Below are positions 37,574-48,176 of a stretch of 64,000 bases of DNA, in pieces. The stretch is from Natranaerovirga pectinivora (GTDB taxonomy: Bacteria > Bacillota > Clostridia > Lachnospirales > DSM-24629), in the NCBI RefSeq assembly GCF_004342165.1, contig NZ_SMAL01000005.1, forward strand, positions 140,167-204,166. Direction: 5' to 3'. Under the pieces are notes generated by a model, which searched no databases, was not told the origin of the DNA, and saw only the letters and a program-made list of their open reading frames with translations. Both the position numbers and the translations under genes were made by a program. The stretch's first letter is position 1; each line of letters opens with the position of its first letter.

Positions 37574-37735
37574 TTAATCAACTTTTTCAAAATCATCTTT
37601 ACCTACTCCACAAAGTGGACAAACCCAATCATCTGGAATATCTTCAAAAGCTGTTCCTGGAGCTACTCCACTATCTGGATCTCCTACTTCTGGATCATAT
37701 TCATATCCGCATACAACACATACCCATTTTTGCAT
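37574..37735 (-). CDS. Rubredoxin
   Basis: A 53-residue electron carrier with one iron bound by four cysteines. The two CxxC knuckles are C6-V-V-C9 in [17 protein letters not shown] and C39-P-L-C42 in [16 protein letters not shown], with the usual aromatic core and length. AAGGGG lies nine bases before the ATG. It is a monocistronic gene with its own terminator. Rubredoxins in anaerobes feed oxygen- or peroxide-reducing enzymes; no partner is adjacent. The gene is short and easily missed. Confidence 0.97.
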   Translation of the reverse strand: MQKWVCVVCGYEYDPEVGDPDSGVAPGTAFEDIPDDWVCPLCGVGKDDFEKVD

Positions 37736-37904
37736 AGTAATTTTCCCCTTTCAACTTTGTATTATGTTCTTGATATTATACTTTTGGATGGATAAACTTA
37801 TACTTATACAGTTGTATTTTCTTTTGTACAAATTGGATTATCTATCAAACAAAAGTGTTATTTATATAATAACAATAATTACCATTATTTGTATAGTCCT
37901 TTTT

Positions 37905-38885
37905 TTATAAAGTATATTTATCTAATATTTGACTAACTTGGAATTTTCTATCATCAATTACTTTAATCATATTTCTACCTTCTTCAATATCAAAGTCAAC
38001 ATACTTACCATCTTTGTAAGCAACCACTCTATTGCTTTTGCCTTCACATAAAAGATCAACAGCATAGGCGCCCATCATTGAAGCATGCATTCTGTCCACA
38101 GCTGATGGACTTCCGCCTCTTTGTAAATGTCCAAGTATTGTTGCTCGAGTTTCTATTCCAGTTTTTTCTTCAATCTCTCTTGCTAATTTTTCTGTGCCAC
38201 CTACACCTTCAGCAACAATAATAAGGTGATGTTTTTTACCTTTTTTTCTATTGGCAATAATATTATTAATAATTTGTTTTGTAGATATCTTCCCTTTTTC
38301 AGGTAATAAAACATCTTCTGAACCATTACAAATACCACACCACAGTGCGATATATCCTGCATGTCTACCCATTACTTCTACAACACTACATCTTTCGTGA
38401 GACGTGGATGTGTCTCTGATTTTATCTATTGCTTCCATTGCCGTATTCACTGCTGTATCAAACCCAATAGTGTAATCAGTACAGTTAATATCCAAATCTA
38501 TGGTTCCTGGAACCCCTATGGTATTAATCCCTAGTTCACTTAAGGCTGCTGCTCCTTTAAAAGAACCATCACCACCAATAATAACCAATCCATCAATGCC
38601 ATATTTTCTACATATATTTGCCCCTTTTGTTTGACCCTCTATTGTGAAAAAATCTTGGCAACGGGCTGTATATAATATGGTTCCACCTCTTTGAATAATG
38701 TCTGAAACACTTCTTGCATTCATATCTATAATATCTTCATTGATCAAACCATTATAACCCTTTCGAATGCCCATTACTCTTTTTCCTTTAGCCAATCCCA
38801 TTCTGACAACAGCTCTTATGGCTGCATTCATGCCAGGAGCATCGCCACCACTTGTTAAAACACCAATTGTATTAATTTCTTTCAT
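37905..38885 (-). CDS. pfkA: ATP-dependent 6-phosphofructokinase
   Basis: Glycolytic phosphorylation of fructose-6-phosphate. 326 residues, bacterial PfkA length. ATP loop GVLTSGGDAPGMNAAIRAVV, GGDGSFKGA, catalytic loop GTIDLDI, substrate motifs MGRHAGYIAL and LGHLQRGGSPSA. The catalytic loop has Leu where many PfkA proteins have Asn (TIDND); both aspartates are kept and Gly104-type ATP contact (GGDGS) is intact. It follows dnaE by 40 bases, probably one transcript. Confidence 0.96.
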   Translation of the reverse strand: MKEINTIGVLTSGGDAPGMNAAIRAVVRMGLAKGKRVMGIRKGYNGLINEDIIDMNARSVSDIIQRGGTILYTARCQDFFTIEGQTKGANICRKYGIDGLVIIGGDGSFKGAAALSELGINTIGVPGTIDLDINCTDYTIGFDTAVNTAMEAIDKIRDTSTSHERCSVVEVMGRHAGYIALWCGICNGSEDVLLPEKGKISTKQIINNIIANRKKGKKHHLIIVAEGVGGTEKLAREIEEKTGIETRATILGHLQRGGSPSAVDRMHASMMGAYAVDLLCEGKSNRVVAYKDGKYVDFDIEEGRNMIKVIDDRKFQVSQILDKYTL

Positions 38886-38925
38886 TTTTCTTCACCATCT
38901 TTTTAAGAATTTTTAACGGATTCTT

Positions 38926-41900
38926 CTACTTGAACTTAAAGACTTTATCTATTGTTTTTTTGTTTACTTTTACATTTTCACTACCCATTAATTCATTAAG
39001 GGCAAGAATCAATCCATGACCTATGGCTGCTTTTTCTTTTATTTTCTTAACCGCTTTTTGGTCACTAAGATATATGTATACCTCATTAGTTCCTTCATAT
39101 TGTTTCAAAATCACATCCAGATTATTCTTTAAACCTTGGTAGGCATTTAAGTCATCAAATTTCAACCACAATTCAGTAGGTATTTTCTCAAATTGAATGA
39201 TTTTCTCACATACCAGTTTTGTTTCTTCATTCACACTAACTCTACCTTGCACATAAATTTTTTCATCTTCATTTAACCAATCTTTATAAGCTTCGTAATC
39301 CCTTGAAAAAATAATAACTTCCACTGTGCCAAACAAATCCTCTACTGTAACAAATGCCATAAGTTGATTGGTTCTTGTGGTTTTGATGACCTTATTGGTA
39401 ATAATCCCACCAATAATCACTTTTTGTCCATCTATCAACTTAGGTTCTTCATTATCCTCTTCCTCGTTATTAATAAATTCAAGGCTGGTGGCTGAGATAT
39501 TTCTTCGCCACTCTTTTTCATACTCTCCAAGGGGATGACCACTAATGTATATACCAAGGACTTCTTTTTCATAGGCAAGCAAAGCTTCTTGTGGGTATTC
39601 ATCAACATTGGGAAGACTTTCTTCTAGTTTTTCTAAACCTTTTTCTTCACCAAGATCAAATAAGTTCATTTGACCTTCTATGGTTCTTTTTCTACCTTGA
39701 ACCACACTATCTAGTATGGTTTTATAAGCAATCATAAACTGTTTTCTATTGCCACCAAGGGAATCAAAGGCCCCTGCTTTTATAAGACTTTCTATGGTTC
39801 TCTTATTAAGGTCTTTATTGCTTAATCTTTCAATAAAATTGGTGATACTGGTATATAAGCCACCTTCTTCTCTTTCTTGGACTAACCCTTGTATGGCTGT
39901 CTTACCAACATTTTTAATGGCTGCTAACCCATATCTTATGGCACTCCCTGAAACTGAAAAATGTCCATAGCCATCATTAATATCCGGTGGTAATAACTGG
40001 ATATTCATTTGCTTACAGTTTGCAATATACTCAGATACCTTGGTTGAGTTATCCATAACTGAAGTCATTAAAGCTGCCATAAATTCAAGAGGATAATAGT
40101 ATTTTAACCACGCTGTTTGATAAGCTACTATGGCATAAGCTGCTGCATGGGATTTATTAAAAGCGTATTTGGCAAAATCCGTCATTTCATCAAAAATCAT
40201 ATTAGCCACTTCTTCACTAATACCATTGTTGACACAGCCTTTTACCCCTTCTTTTTCATTCCCATATATAAAATTCTTTCTTTCTTCTTCCATTACATCG
40301 GTTTTTTTCTTTGACATAGCACGTCGTACCAAGTCACTTCTACCAAGGGTATATCCTGCTAAATCCCTTACAATTTGCATAACTTGCTCTTGATAAACGA
40401 TACAACCATAAGTAGGTTTTAGTATAGGTTCTAACTCTTTACATAAGTATGTGATTGAATCTTTATTATTCTTGCCCTTTAAATACTTAGGAATAAAATC
40501 CATTGGTCCTGGACGATACAAAGAAATTCCTGCTATGATATCTTCTAAGTTCCTAGGCTTTAACTCTTTCATAAAGCTTTTCATGCCAGCACTTTCTAAT
40601 TGAAAAACACCTTCTGTTTTTGCTGCACCTATAAGATCATATACCCCTTCATCACTTTCATGAATTGTATCTATATCTATTTCAATACCCCTTGTATGGT
40701 ACACTTGCTTCACTGCATTTTGAATAACCGTTAAAGTTCTAAGACCTAAAAAGTCCATTTTCAAAAGACCAAGTTCCTCTAATGTTGTCATAGTGAACTG
40801 AGTTGTAATGGCATCATCTGAGTTTGACCTTGATAAAGGGACATACTCTACAACCTCTTTTTGACTAATAACAACCCCTGCTGCATGAACAGATGAATGT
40901 CTTGGTATGCCCTCTAACCTTTTAGACATATCAATAAGATACTTCACTTCTTCATCGGCTTTATACAAATCTGCCAATTCTTTGCTAATCTCTAATGCTC
41001 TATCTATGGTAATGCCTAATTCTGTTGGTATAATTTTTGCAATTCTATCCACTGCTGCATAAGGCATATTAAGGGCTCTACCAACATCTCTAATAACAGC
41101 TCTAGCTGACATTGTTCCAAATGTTATGATTTGAACAACTCTATCATCCCCATACTTGCCTACAACATAATCAATGACTTCTTGTCTTCTTTCATAACAA
41201 AAGTCAATATCAATATCTGGCATACTAATTCTCTCAGGATTAAGAAATCTTTCAAAAAGCAATTGGTATCTAATGGGATCAATATTAGTAATTTGTAATG
41301 TATAAGACACCAAACTACCTGCTGCAGACCCTCTACCTGGTCCTACAATAATATCATTGTCTTTGGCATATTTTATAAAATCCCATACAATTAGGAAGTA
41401 ATCCACATAGCCCATTTGCTCTATAATGGATAACTCAAAGTCTAATCTTTCCTTTAACTCTTCTGTTATTTCCTTGTATTTATTGTTCAAACCTTCATAA
41501 CAAATCTTTCTTAAATAACCACTTGCTGTATACCCCTCCGGTACATCATATTTTGGAAGTTTTGTCACTCCAAATTCAAATTCTACCTGGCATCTCTGTG
41601 CAATTTCGTATGTATTTTCTAATGCTTTCTTTGCATATGGAAATATCTTATACATTTCTTCTGGGGATTTACAATAAAATTGTCCACCACTGTAACGCAT
41701 TCTATCTTCGTCATCCACTTTTTTATTGGTTTGTATACACAAAAGAATATCGTGGGCTTCCACATCTTCTTTATAGGTATAGTGAATGTCATTGGTGGCT
41801 ACAAGGGGAATGCCTGTGTCTTCACTTAATCGAATCAATTGTTGATTCACTGTTTTTTGCTCTTTGTACCCATGGTCTTGTAATTCTAAAAAGAAATTAT

Positions 41901-42411
41901 TCTTCCCTAGAATTTCTTGATAAGTTAATGCTGCTTCCTTAGCTAAATCATAGGAATAATTCAGCATCTTATTAGACACTTCTCCACCAAGACAAGCACT
42001 TAAGCCAATTAAACCTTCACTATTCTCTCTTAGAATATCGTAATCTATTCTAGGACGATAATAAAACCCATCAATAAACCCTCTTGAAACCAATTTCATT
42101 AAGTTCTCATAACCTTTTTGATTCTCAGCTAATAAAACCAAGTGATAATTCTTATCATCCACCTTTGGTTCTTTATCAAAGCGGGTTCTAGGTGCCACAT
42201 AGACTTCACAGCCAATAATCGGCTTAATTCCTTGTTTTTTAGCTTCTTTATAAAAATCTATTACACCAAACATAACGCCATGGTCTGTAATAGCTATACT
42301 GTCCATACCTTGTTCTTTAACAACACTTAATAATTCTTTAATTTTACTTGACCCATCTAACAAACTGTACTCTGTATGTACATGGAGATGGGTAAACTTT
42401 AGTTGTTCCAT
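38926..42411 (-). CDS. dnaE: DNA polymerase III alpha subunit DnaE
   Basis: Second replicative polymerase of Firmicutes, extending primers before PolC takes over. 1161 residues: PHP domain HLHVHTEYSLLDG at the start, polymerase core with GPGRGSAAGSLVSY and the catalytic PDIDIDF, helix-hairpin-helix region, and a C-terminal OB fold (VIIGGIITNKVIKTTRTNQ). No exonuclease insertion, as expected for DnaE rather than PolC. dnaE-pfkA adjacency (without accDA between) is seen in several clostridia. Confidence 0.96.
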   Translation of the reverse strand: MEQLKFTHLHVHTEYSLLDGSSKIKELLSVVKEQGMDSIAITDHGVMFGVIDFYKEAKKQGIKPIIGCEVYVAPRTRFDKEPKVDDKNYHLVLLAENQKGYENLMKLVSRGFIDGFYYRPRIDYDILRENSEGLIGLSACLGGEVSNKMLNYSYDLAKEAALTYQEILGKNNFFLELQDHGYKEQKTVNQQLIRLSEDTGIPLVATNDIHYTYKEDVEAHDILLCIQTNKKVDDEDRMRYSGGQFYCKSPEEMYKIFPYAKKALENTYEIAQRCQVEFEFGVTKLPKYDVPEGYTASGYLRKICYEGLNNKYKEITEELKERLDFELSIIEQMGYVDYFLIVWDFIKYAKDNDIIVGPGRGSAAGSLVSYTLQITNIDPIRYQLLFERFLNPERISMPDIDIDFCYERRQEVIDYVVGKYGDDRVVQIITFGTMSARAVIRDVGRALNMPYAAVDRIAKIIPTELGITIDRALEISKELADLYKADEEVKYLIDMSKRLEGIPRHSSVHAAGVVISQKEVVEYVPLSRSNSDDAITTQFTMTTLEELGLLKMDFLGLRTLTVIQNAVKQVYHTRGIEIDIDTIHESDEGVYDLIGAAKTEGVFQLESAGMKSFMKELKPRNLEDIIAGISLYRPGPMDFIPKYLKGKNNKDSITYLCKELEPILKPTYGCIVYQEQVMQIVRDLAGYTLGRSDLVRRAMSKKKTDVMEEERKNFIYGNEKEGVKGCVNNGISEEVANMIFDEMTDFAKYAFNKSHAAAYAIVAYQTAWLKYYYPLEFMAALMTSVMDNSTKVSEYIANCKQMNIQLLPPDINDGYGHFSVSGSAIRYGLAAIKNVGKTAIQGLVQEREEGGLYTSITNFIERLSNKDLNKRTIESLIKAGAFDSLGGNRKQFMIAYKTILDSVVQGRKRTIEGQMNLFDLGEEKGLEKLEESLPNVDEYPQEALLAYEKEVLGIYISGHPLGEYEKEWRRNISATSLEFINNEEEDNEEPKLIDGQKVIIGGIITNKVIKTTRTNQLMAFVTVEDLFGTVEVIIFSRDYEAYKDWLNEDEKIYVQGRVSVNEETKLVCEKIIQFEKIPTELWLKFDDLNAYQGLKNNLDVILKQYEGTNEVYIYLSDQKAVKKIKEKAAIGHGLILALNELMGSENVKVNKKTIDKVFKFK

Positions 42412-42532
42412 ATGACCCCAACCTTTTCTTTTCTGACAAATGACTACATAGATAGTTTTATTTTATCATAAGGATTGTTTCTTTACTAGTAGGTGGATTG
42501 ACTAGAATCCATAGCATTTTCTAGGAAATAAA

Positions 42533-42568
42533 AAATAATTCATCTTAGTCCCCTAAAATGAATTATTT
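42533..42568 (-). terminator. Intrinsic terminator after the DUF4234 gene
   Basis: AAATAATTCAT / ATGAATTATTT, 11 pairs, 14-base loop, followed by T-rich minus-strand sequence. Confidence 0.7.
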
Positions 42569-42575
42569 ATGTTTT

Positions 42576-42941
42576 TTAATATTCTACTCTGTAGTGATTA
42601 TGATTGTCACAGATTTCATTTATTTTATGCTGTATGATGGCATCTGATATGATGCTTAGTCTAAAAATAGAAAGTATAAGAAGCAATACTGAATCATCGT
42701 TAGCATACATATTGGCTTTAACTTGGGCATTGTAGACTCTTTTACCCATTTTATAATACCAATAGTAGAAATAAAGTCCACAAGTTAAAAATCCAAGTAA
42801 AATTTCTAAACCTGCACTACTTTCACTTTCCCCATTATAACGAATTAAATCATCAGCCATTCCATAGATCCAGAATATATTATATATTCCACAAGTCAAA
42901 AATGTTAAAAGAATTGACACACCAATACTTCTTTTTTGCAT
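42576..42941 (-). CDS. DUF4234-family membrane protein
   Basis: 121 residues with three hydrophobic helices. The first two are internal repeats: LLTFLTCGIYNIFWIY and LLGFLTCGLYFYYWYY, the hallmark of DUF4234, each a short helix with a Cys-Gly turn. No function is known for the family. Single-gene unit with its own terminator. GGGGA precedes the ATG. Confidence 0.88.
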   Translation of the reverse strand: MQKRSIGVSILLTFLTCGIYNIFWIYGMADDLIRYNGESESSAGLEILLGFLTCGLYFYYWYYKMGKRVYNAQVKANMYANDDSVLLLILSIFRLSIISDAIIQHKINEICDNHNHYRVEY

Positions 42942-43211
42942 ATAAATGTCCCCCTAAAATGTACTTAGATTGATTTTACCATAAAATGTTATATTTTACA
43001 CATAACATTTCCAAGTTATTATTCTGCTAAGTGAAATTAAACCTTTTTATAAAGTATAATGAGCATTTCTTCCTTTTCCTTGTATTCTTATAACCTTTTT
43101 ATTCTGTCATAGTATTCAGGATTTTCCTTGCTCTTCTATCTAATAAATAAAATTCATACTCTCTGTTCTAACGACAACACGACCGTCCCTCTGTGTCTCT
43201 CATAAATTGAT

Positions 43212-44807
43212 TCATTCTATTTTTAATAATTTTATTGAACCATCTTTCATGGTCATTATAATTCTATCTTCATAAGTAAAAATGTCTTCCACTTGATCTG
43301 TAATGGCTAGATTTATATTTCCTTCATCATCAAATATCTTCAACCCATAATCTTTTCCTTCTGCCAATTTGCAAACCAATTTATTGTTTACTACTTTGAT
43401 TCTTTCAATGGACTCCTTTAGAACAAGTGTGTCTTCACCACATTCCTCCACCTTGTAAAGATAAAATTGTTTTTCTTCATCTTCCACCAAATAAAAGGGG
43501 TTATGATTAATTATATCAAACCATTCTATAGTTGTTGGCAACTCTATATCTATTATTTTTTGTTCATTCGTTCCATCTAAGTTTGCTACATACAAATCCT
43601 CATCGAAATCTTTTATATAATAAATCTTGCCCTCAATAATTTTGAACCAATTTACACTTGAATCTACTACTCTAGCTATTTCATTCGTAATTAGATTTAT
43701 GTTATATATTTTATTTAAGTCTCCATTTTCTAATGGATAAGAAGATGCCATTATATAAACATTCTCTTCAATTACCGTAGTCATATTATTACCATTGAAA
43801 CCACTTGTTTGTTCATCAATTTCTATATGCCATCCATAGATTAGGTTTGAATCTCCAAGTCTTCTACTCTCTTGATTCTTATCTGATGGTAAAAATTCAA
43901 GATTATTACCATCAGGCGGGACGGATTGATTAATAATTAAGGTACCATTAGAAACCTTTTTAAGATCAAGGTATCCCCTGTACTCTACAGTAGCTCTTCC
44001 ATCATCATTTACTTTGCAGTATACATCATATCCCATTACAGCACCGCCATAATGATAAGAAAACCAAAGTTCATTGTCTCTTATATCGAAGGACACACGA
44101 TTATTAAATCCATATGAATCATTCAAATCATAGGAATATACCAATTCTTTTTCTAAGATATTATTTTTAGGTACCCTATAGATTTCATTTGTAGCTTCTA
44201 CTGTTTCTACAAAATAATAATACCCCTCAAAAAGCATAATACCATTTTCACTAACATCTCTTGAAAGATTTAAAGTTTCTAACTGTGGATTTTTAGAATT
44301 GATCATAAGTCCTTCTGCATTATCCCACTTATAATCCCAATTAAATTCATCATGTGCAATCTTCCATGTTAACGGAAAATACGTTACATCTCTAAAAACT
44401 AAAAATGGATATTCTTCCTTAGCATTATTTATTGATTTTCCGTTTATTTTAATCTTGAATTCAGGTATAGTTGCATTATAAGCATCTTGGTTTTTCAACT
44501 GTGTTTTATATGACACATAAGAAGATGTGACTTTACTTTCATAGATTTCAAAACCTTCGTTTTGAGACCATTTAGTTTCAAGCCCTAAAAGCCTACAATC
44601 ATACCACGTCATTGGAAAATATGTAATATTTTTGTATACTAGCAGTGGATATTCTCGATACTCATTTTCAACCACATTTCCATTTAATGTAACTGTGAAC
44701 TTTGGCAACTGAACCTTCACATTTTTTTCTGCTGCAATACTTTGTGTAGGTATTAAATTTAATGATAGAATAAATAATAATACCAATACATATAACTTTT
44801 TACCCAT
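43212..44807 (-). CDS. Secreted protein with two copper-amine-oxidase-N-like repeats and a beta-propeller-like region
   Basis: 531 residues with a signal peptide (LYVLVLLFILSLNLIPTQSIAA). Residues about 35-175 contain a tandem repeat: FTVTLNGNVVENEYREYPL...YFPMTW and FKIKINGKSINNAKEEYPF...YFPLTW, related to the copper amine oxidase N-terminal (stalk) domain used by many Firmicutes surface proteins. The rest is a series of short beta blades (KIIEGKIYYIKDFDEDLYV) like DUF5050 propellers. No enzymatic motif. Probable cell-surface protein; promoter and partners unclear. Confidence 0.75.
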   Translation of the reverse strand: MGKKLYVLVLLFILSLNLIPTQSIAAEKNVKVQLPKFTVTLNGNVVENEYREYPLLVYKNITYFPMTWYDCRLLGLETKWSQNEGFEIYESKVTSSYVSYKTQLKNQDAYNATIPEFKIKINGKSINNAKEEYPFLVFRDVTYFPLTWKIAHDEFNWDYKWDNAEGLMINSKNPQLETLNLSRDVSENGIMLFEGYYYFVETVEATNEIYRVPKNNILEKELVYSYDLNDSYGFNNRVSFDIRDNELWFSYHYGGAVMGYDVYCKVNDDGRATVEYRGYLDLKKVSNGTLIINQSVPPDGNNLEFLPSDKNQESRRLGDSNLIYGWHIEIDEQTSGFNGNNMTTVIEENVYIMASSYPLENGDLNKIYNINLITNEIARVVDSSVNWFKIIEGKIYYIKDFDEDLYVANLDGTNEQKIIDIELPTTIEWFDIINHNPFYLVEDEEKQFYLYKVEECGEDTLVLKESIERIKVVNNKLVCKLAEGKDYGLKIFDDEGNINLAITDQVEDIFTYEDRIIMTMKDGSIKLLKIE

Positions 44808-45065
44808 ATATAATCTCCCCTATATTTCTGATATTTTTAATATCCTTTTAAACTTATCACTATATTTCATTTTTGTAAATATTTTTCTGTATTAAGTGAC
44901 AGTTACTTGAGAGTTTTCTTATTATCTGACCTATATCCAATCCTAACTTCAATTGTTGCATATACATAGATAAATTATTTTACAAAATCATTCCACCAAC
45001 AAAAATAGCAATAATATAAAGAAATACAGAAATTATATAAAACTTATACAACCAATAATAATGGC

Positions 45066-45173
45066 TTATAATCCCATAATTTTTAGTAATTGCATTTCTC
45101 TATAGCCTATGGCTTTCATTAAACCAAATTCACCTAACAATTGAGCAGGTGATTTTCTTGCAGTTTTTTCCAT
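45066..45173 (-). pseudogene. Probable remnant of an FtsX-type ABC permease C-terminus
   Basis: A 35-codon frame on the minus strand reading through EFGLMKAIGYREMQLLKIMG, which resembles the 'E.GLLKAIG.....Q.L.I' segment found before the last helices of FtsX/MacB permeases. After the stop the same frame goes on with hydrophobic residues (FLYFFILLLFLLVE) broken by further stops. No ribosome binding site. It looks like a decayed gene end rather than a functional peptide. Confidence 0.4.
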
Positions 45174-45187
45174 TTATTTATTTGTAC

Positions 45188-45221
45188 AAAAAATCTCTCT
45201 TTATACAAAGAGAGATTTTTT
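45188..45221 (-). terminator. Intrinsic terminator of the purine operon
   Basis: AAAAAATCTCTCTTT / AAAGAGAGATTTTTT with a four-base loop, 12 bases after the purD stop. T tract on both strands. Confidence 0.92.
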
Positions 45222-45233
45222 TATCCATACCAT

Positions 45234-46499
45234 CTATTCAATTGACTTACCAATATCACTTCTATAATATTTATTATCAAAGCTTACATTTTCAACTGCT
45301 TTATAAGCATTTTTTCTTGCTGTTTTTAGGTCTTCCCCTTTTGCTACTACGCCTAATACTCTTCCACCGTTTGTTACTATTTTTCCGTCTTTATTGGCTG
45401 TTCCTGCGTGGAAGCAGTGGTAGTTTTCTTGAGTGTCAAACCAATCTAATCCTTTGATTTCAAAGCCTTTGTCGTAGTTTAGTGGGTAACCATCTGATGC
45501 TAGTACCACACATACGGCTGCGTCATCTGTGAATTTTAATTCTATTTCATTTAGTCTACCTTCTATACATGCTTCTACCACATCTACTAAGTCATTTTCC
45601 ATTCTTGGAAGAACTACTTGTGCTTCTGGATCACCGAATCTTGCATTGTATTCTAATACTTTTGGTCCTTCTGGTGTTAGCATTAGGCCAACGAATAGAA
45701 TACCCGTAAAAGGTCTGCCTTCACTTTTCATTGCATCGATACTTGCTTGATAAATATGTTTCTCACAAAATTCATGAACTTTATCTGTGTAAAATGGACT
45801 TGGTGAGAATGTGCCCATTCCTCCAGTGTTTAAGCCTTCATCATTGTCTTTTGCTCTTTTATGATCTTGTGCACTTGTCATTGGAATGATATGGTCCCCA
45901 TCACAAAAAGCCAGTACAGACACTTCTCTTCCTGTCATAAATTCTTCTATAACAAGCTTGTCTCCAGCGTCTCCAAACTTTTTATCTACCATAATGGTAT
46001 TGATACCTTCTAAGGCTTCTTCATAACTTTCACAAATCAATACCCCTTTACCTAATGCCAAACCATCTGCTTTTAATACCACTGGATAGGTACTAGACTT
46101 TAAGTATTCTATGGCCTCATCTGCATCTGTGAACACTTCATAGCCTGCTGTTGGAATATTGTATTTTTTCATTAAGTCTTTTGAAAAGGCTTTTGATCCT
46201 TCAATGATTGCCGCTTCTTTTGTTGGGCCAAATACTTTTAACCCTTCTTTTTCGAAAACATTTACAACGCCTAACATTAAAGGATCGTCCATCCCAATAA
46301 TGGTTAGGTCTATGCTGTTTTCTTTTGCAAAGGCTACCAATCCTTCAATGTCCGTTGCTTTTATATCAACGCATTCTGCTAATGATTGTATGCCTGCATT
46401 ACCTGGCGCACAGAAGATTTGATCTACTCTAGTACTTTGAGATAACTTCCATACTATTGTATGCTCTCTTCCACCACTACCAACGACTAATACTTTCAT
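45234..46499 (-). CDS. purD: Phosphoribosylamine-glycine ligase
   Basis: GAR synthetase, second step of purine synthesis. 421 residues, ATP-grasp fold: start [18 protein letters not shown], the ADGLALGKGV loop, NTGGMGTFSP and the metal-site EYNARFGDPEAQ. It overlaps purN by four bases (ATGA) and is the last gene of the operon. purH, often between purN and purD in Firmicutes, is absent. Confidence 0.97.
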   Translation of the reverse strand: MKVLVVGSGGREHTIVWKLSQSTRVDQIFCAPGNAGIQSLAECVDIKATDIEGLVAFAKENSIDLTIIGMDDPLMLGVVNVFEKEGLKVFGPTKEAAIIEGSKAFSKDLMKKYNIPTAGYEVFTDADEAIEYLKSSTYPVVLKADGLALGKGVLICESYEEALEGINTIMVDKKFGDAGDKLVIEEFMTGREVSVLAFCDGDHIIPMTSAQDHKRAKDNDEGLNTGGMGTFSPSPFYTDKVHEFCEKHIYQASIDAMKSEGRPFTGILFVGLMLTPEGPKVLEYNARFGDPEAQVVLPRMENDLVDVVEACIEGRLNEIELKFTDDAAVCVVLASDGYPLNYDKGFEIKGLDWFDTQENYHCFHAGTANKDGKIVTNGGRVLGVVAKGEDLKTARKNAYKAVENVSFDNKYYRSDIGKSIE

Positions 46500-47143
46500 T
46501 TAGCTTCCTCCTTTGTATTACCTTTAGTAATCACTCTATTACCTTCTATGATAATCTCATTGTTTGCGATCATTTGTATGGCTTGGGGCATTATTTCCCA
46601 TTCTGCTTCTTCCATTACTCTTTTTTGTAATGTGCTCGGTGTGTCTTCTTGTAATACTTTTACCACCTTTTGCATGATGATAGGTCCTGTATCTGTCCCC
46701 TCATCTACAAAATGCACCGTTGCACCTGTGTACTGAACACCACGTTCAAGAGCTGCTTCATGTACTTTTAATCCGTAAAATCCTTTTCCGCTAAATGCAG
46801 GAATTAAAGATGGGTGTACATTGATGATACGGTTTTCAAAAGTTTGTATAACCTCTTTATCTAGAACAACTAAAAAGCCTGCAAGTACTACTAAATCAAT
46901 ACTTGCATCTTTTAAAGTCTTTATTAATTCTTGATTAAATGCTTCTTTGTTTTCAAAGGTTTTAGGGGCTAGGCACTTTGTAGGAATATTGTACTTACTG
47001 GCTCTCTCTAATGCATAAGCATCTTCTTTATTGCTAATAACCAATCCTATTTCTACATTTTTTAATTGTCCATTCTCTACTCGATCTATTATGGCTTGTA
47101 GATTTGTTCCACCACCAGAAACAAGTACACCAATTCTTAACAT
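46496..47143 (-). CDS. purN: Phosphoribosylglycinamide formyltransferase
   Basis: Folate-dependent GAR transformylase, third step. 215 residues. [16 protein letters not shown] at the N-terminus, the catalytic Asn-His-Asp set in [17 protein letters not shown] and [13 protein letters not shown]. It overlaps purM by seven bases. Confidence 0.96.
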   Translation of the reverse strand: MLRIGVLVSGGGTNLQAIIDRVENGQLKNVEIGLVISNKEDAYALERASKYNIPTKCLAPKTFENKEAFNQELIKTLKDASIDLVVLAGFLVVLDKEVIQTFENRIINVHPSLIPAFSGKGFYGLKVHEAALERGVQYTGATVHFVDEGTDTGPIIMQKVVKVLQEDTPSTLQKRVMEEAEWEIMPQAIQMIANNEIIIEGNRVITKGNTKEEAK

Positions 47144-48162
47144 ATTGTAACTCCCGCTTCGCCTTTTTTGATTTCTCCAATAATATAAGCCTCTTCATTT
47201 AATTCATTTTTAAGTATTTCTTTTGCCTTTTGGGCTTCTTCTTTTGTCATTACAATAGCCATTCCAATACCCATATTGAAAGTATTGTACATTGCTTTTT
47301 CTTCAATTTGTCCTTTTTCCATAAGAAGCTTAAAGATCGCTGGTACTTCATAACTGTTTTTATTGATAACCGCTTCAAAGCCTTCATTTAACATTCTTGG
47401 AATGTTTTCATAGAAACCACCACCTGTGATATGGCTAATAGCTTTTAATTTTAACCCTGTGTCTTTTAAAGCTTTTATGGCTTTTACATAGATTTTTGTA
47501 GGTTTTAATAATTCTTCACCTAAAGTACAGCCTAATTCTTTATATTCAGTGTTTAAATTTTCTTTAGTCATTTCAAATACTTTTCTTACTAATGAGTAGC
47601 CATTACTATGAATGCCTGAAGATGTAATACCAAGAAGCACATCTCCTTCTTCTACATCTTTTCCATTAATAAGGTCTTTTTTATCCACTATACCTACTGA
47701 GAATCCTGCTAAGTCATATTCTTTTTCATCGTAAAACCCTGGCATTTCAGCCGTTTCTCCACCTACTAAGGCAGCGCCTGCTTCTTTACATCCTTCTGCA
47801 ATACCTTTTACAATGGTTGCAATGGCTTCTGGATGGTTTTTGCCACAAGCGATATAATCTAAAAAGAATAATGGTTCAGCACCACAACAAGCAATATCAT
47901 TAACACACATAGCAACACAATCTATACCAATTGTATCATGTTTTTCTAATATAAATGCTAATTTTAACTTTGTTCCAACACCGTCTGTTCCTGATACTAA
48001 AATAGGATGTTCGAATTTATGGTTGGCTAAAGAGAATAACCCTGAGAACCCTCCTATATCTGTTAATACTTCTGGTCTCATTGTTCCTTTGATATGCTCT
48101 TTCATAAGGCTAACTGCCTTATAACCTGCTTCTATATCTACACCTGCTTTTTTATAATCCAT
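47137..48162 (-). CDS. purM: Phosphoribosylformylglycinamidine cyclo-ligase
   Basis: AIR synthetase, fifth step. 341 residues. PurM-family motifs: [15 protein letters not shown], the glycine-rich [28 protein letters not shown] and [14 protein letters not shown]. 14 bases after purF. The fourth-step enzyme (PurL/Q/S) is not in the window. Confidence 0.97.
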   Translation of the reverse strand: MDYKKAGVDIEAGYKAVSLMKEHIKGTMRPEVLTDIGGFSGLFSLANHKFEHPILVSGTDGVGTKLKLAFILEKHDTIGIDCVAMCVNDIACCGAEPLFFLDYIACGKNHPEAIATIVKGIAEGCKEAGAALVGGETAEMPGFYDEKEYDLAGFSVGIVDKKDLINGKDVEEGDVLLGITSSGIHSNGYSLVRKVFEMTKENLNTEYKELGCTLGEELLKPTKIYVKAIKALKDTGLKLKAISHITGGGFYENIPRMLNEGFEAVINKNSYEVPAIFKLLMEKGQIEEKAMYNTFNMGIGMAIVMTKEEAQKAKEILKNELNEEAYIIGEIKKGEAGVTIC

Positions 48163-48176
48163 AATCTAAATCCTCC

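Larger units (their letters stand above)
44808..45233. other. Intergenic region between the secreted protein gene and purD
   Basis: About 425 bases containing the purD terminator (45188-45221), a probable permease scrap (45066-45173) and AT-rich sequence that should hold the promoter of the secreted protein. Confidence 0.5.
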
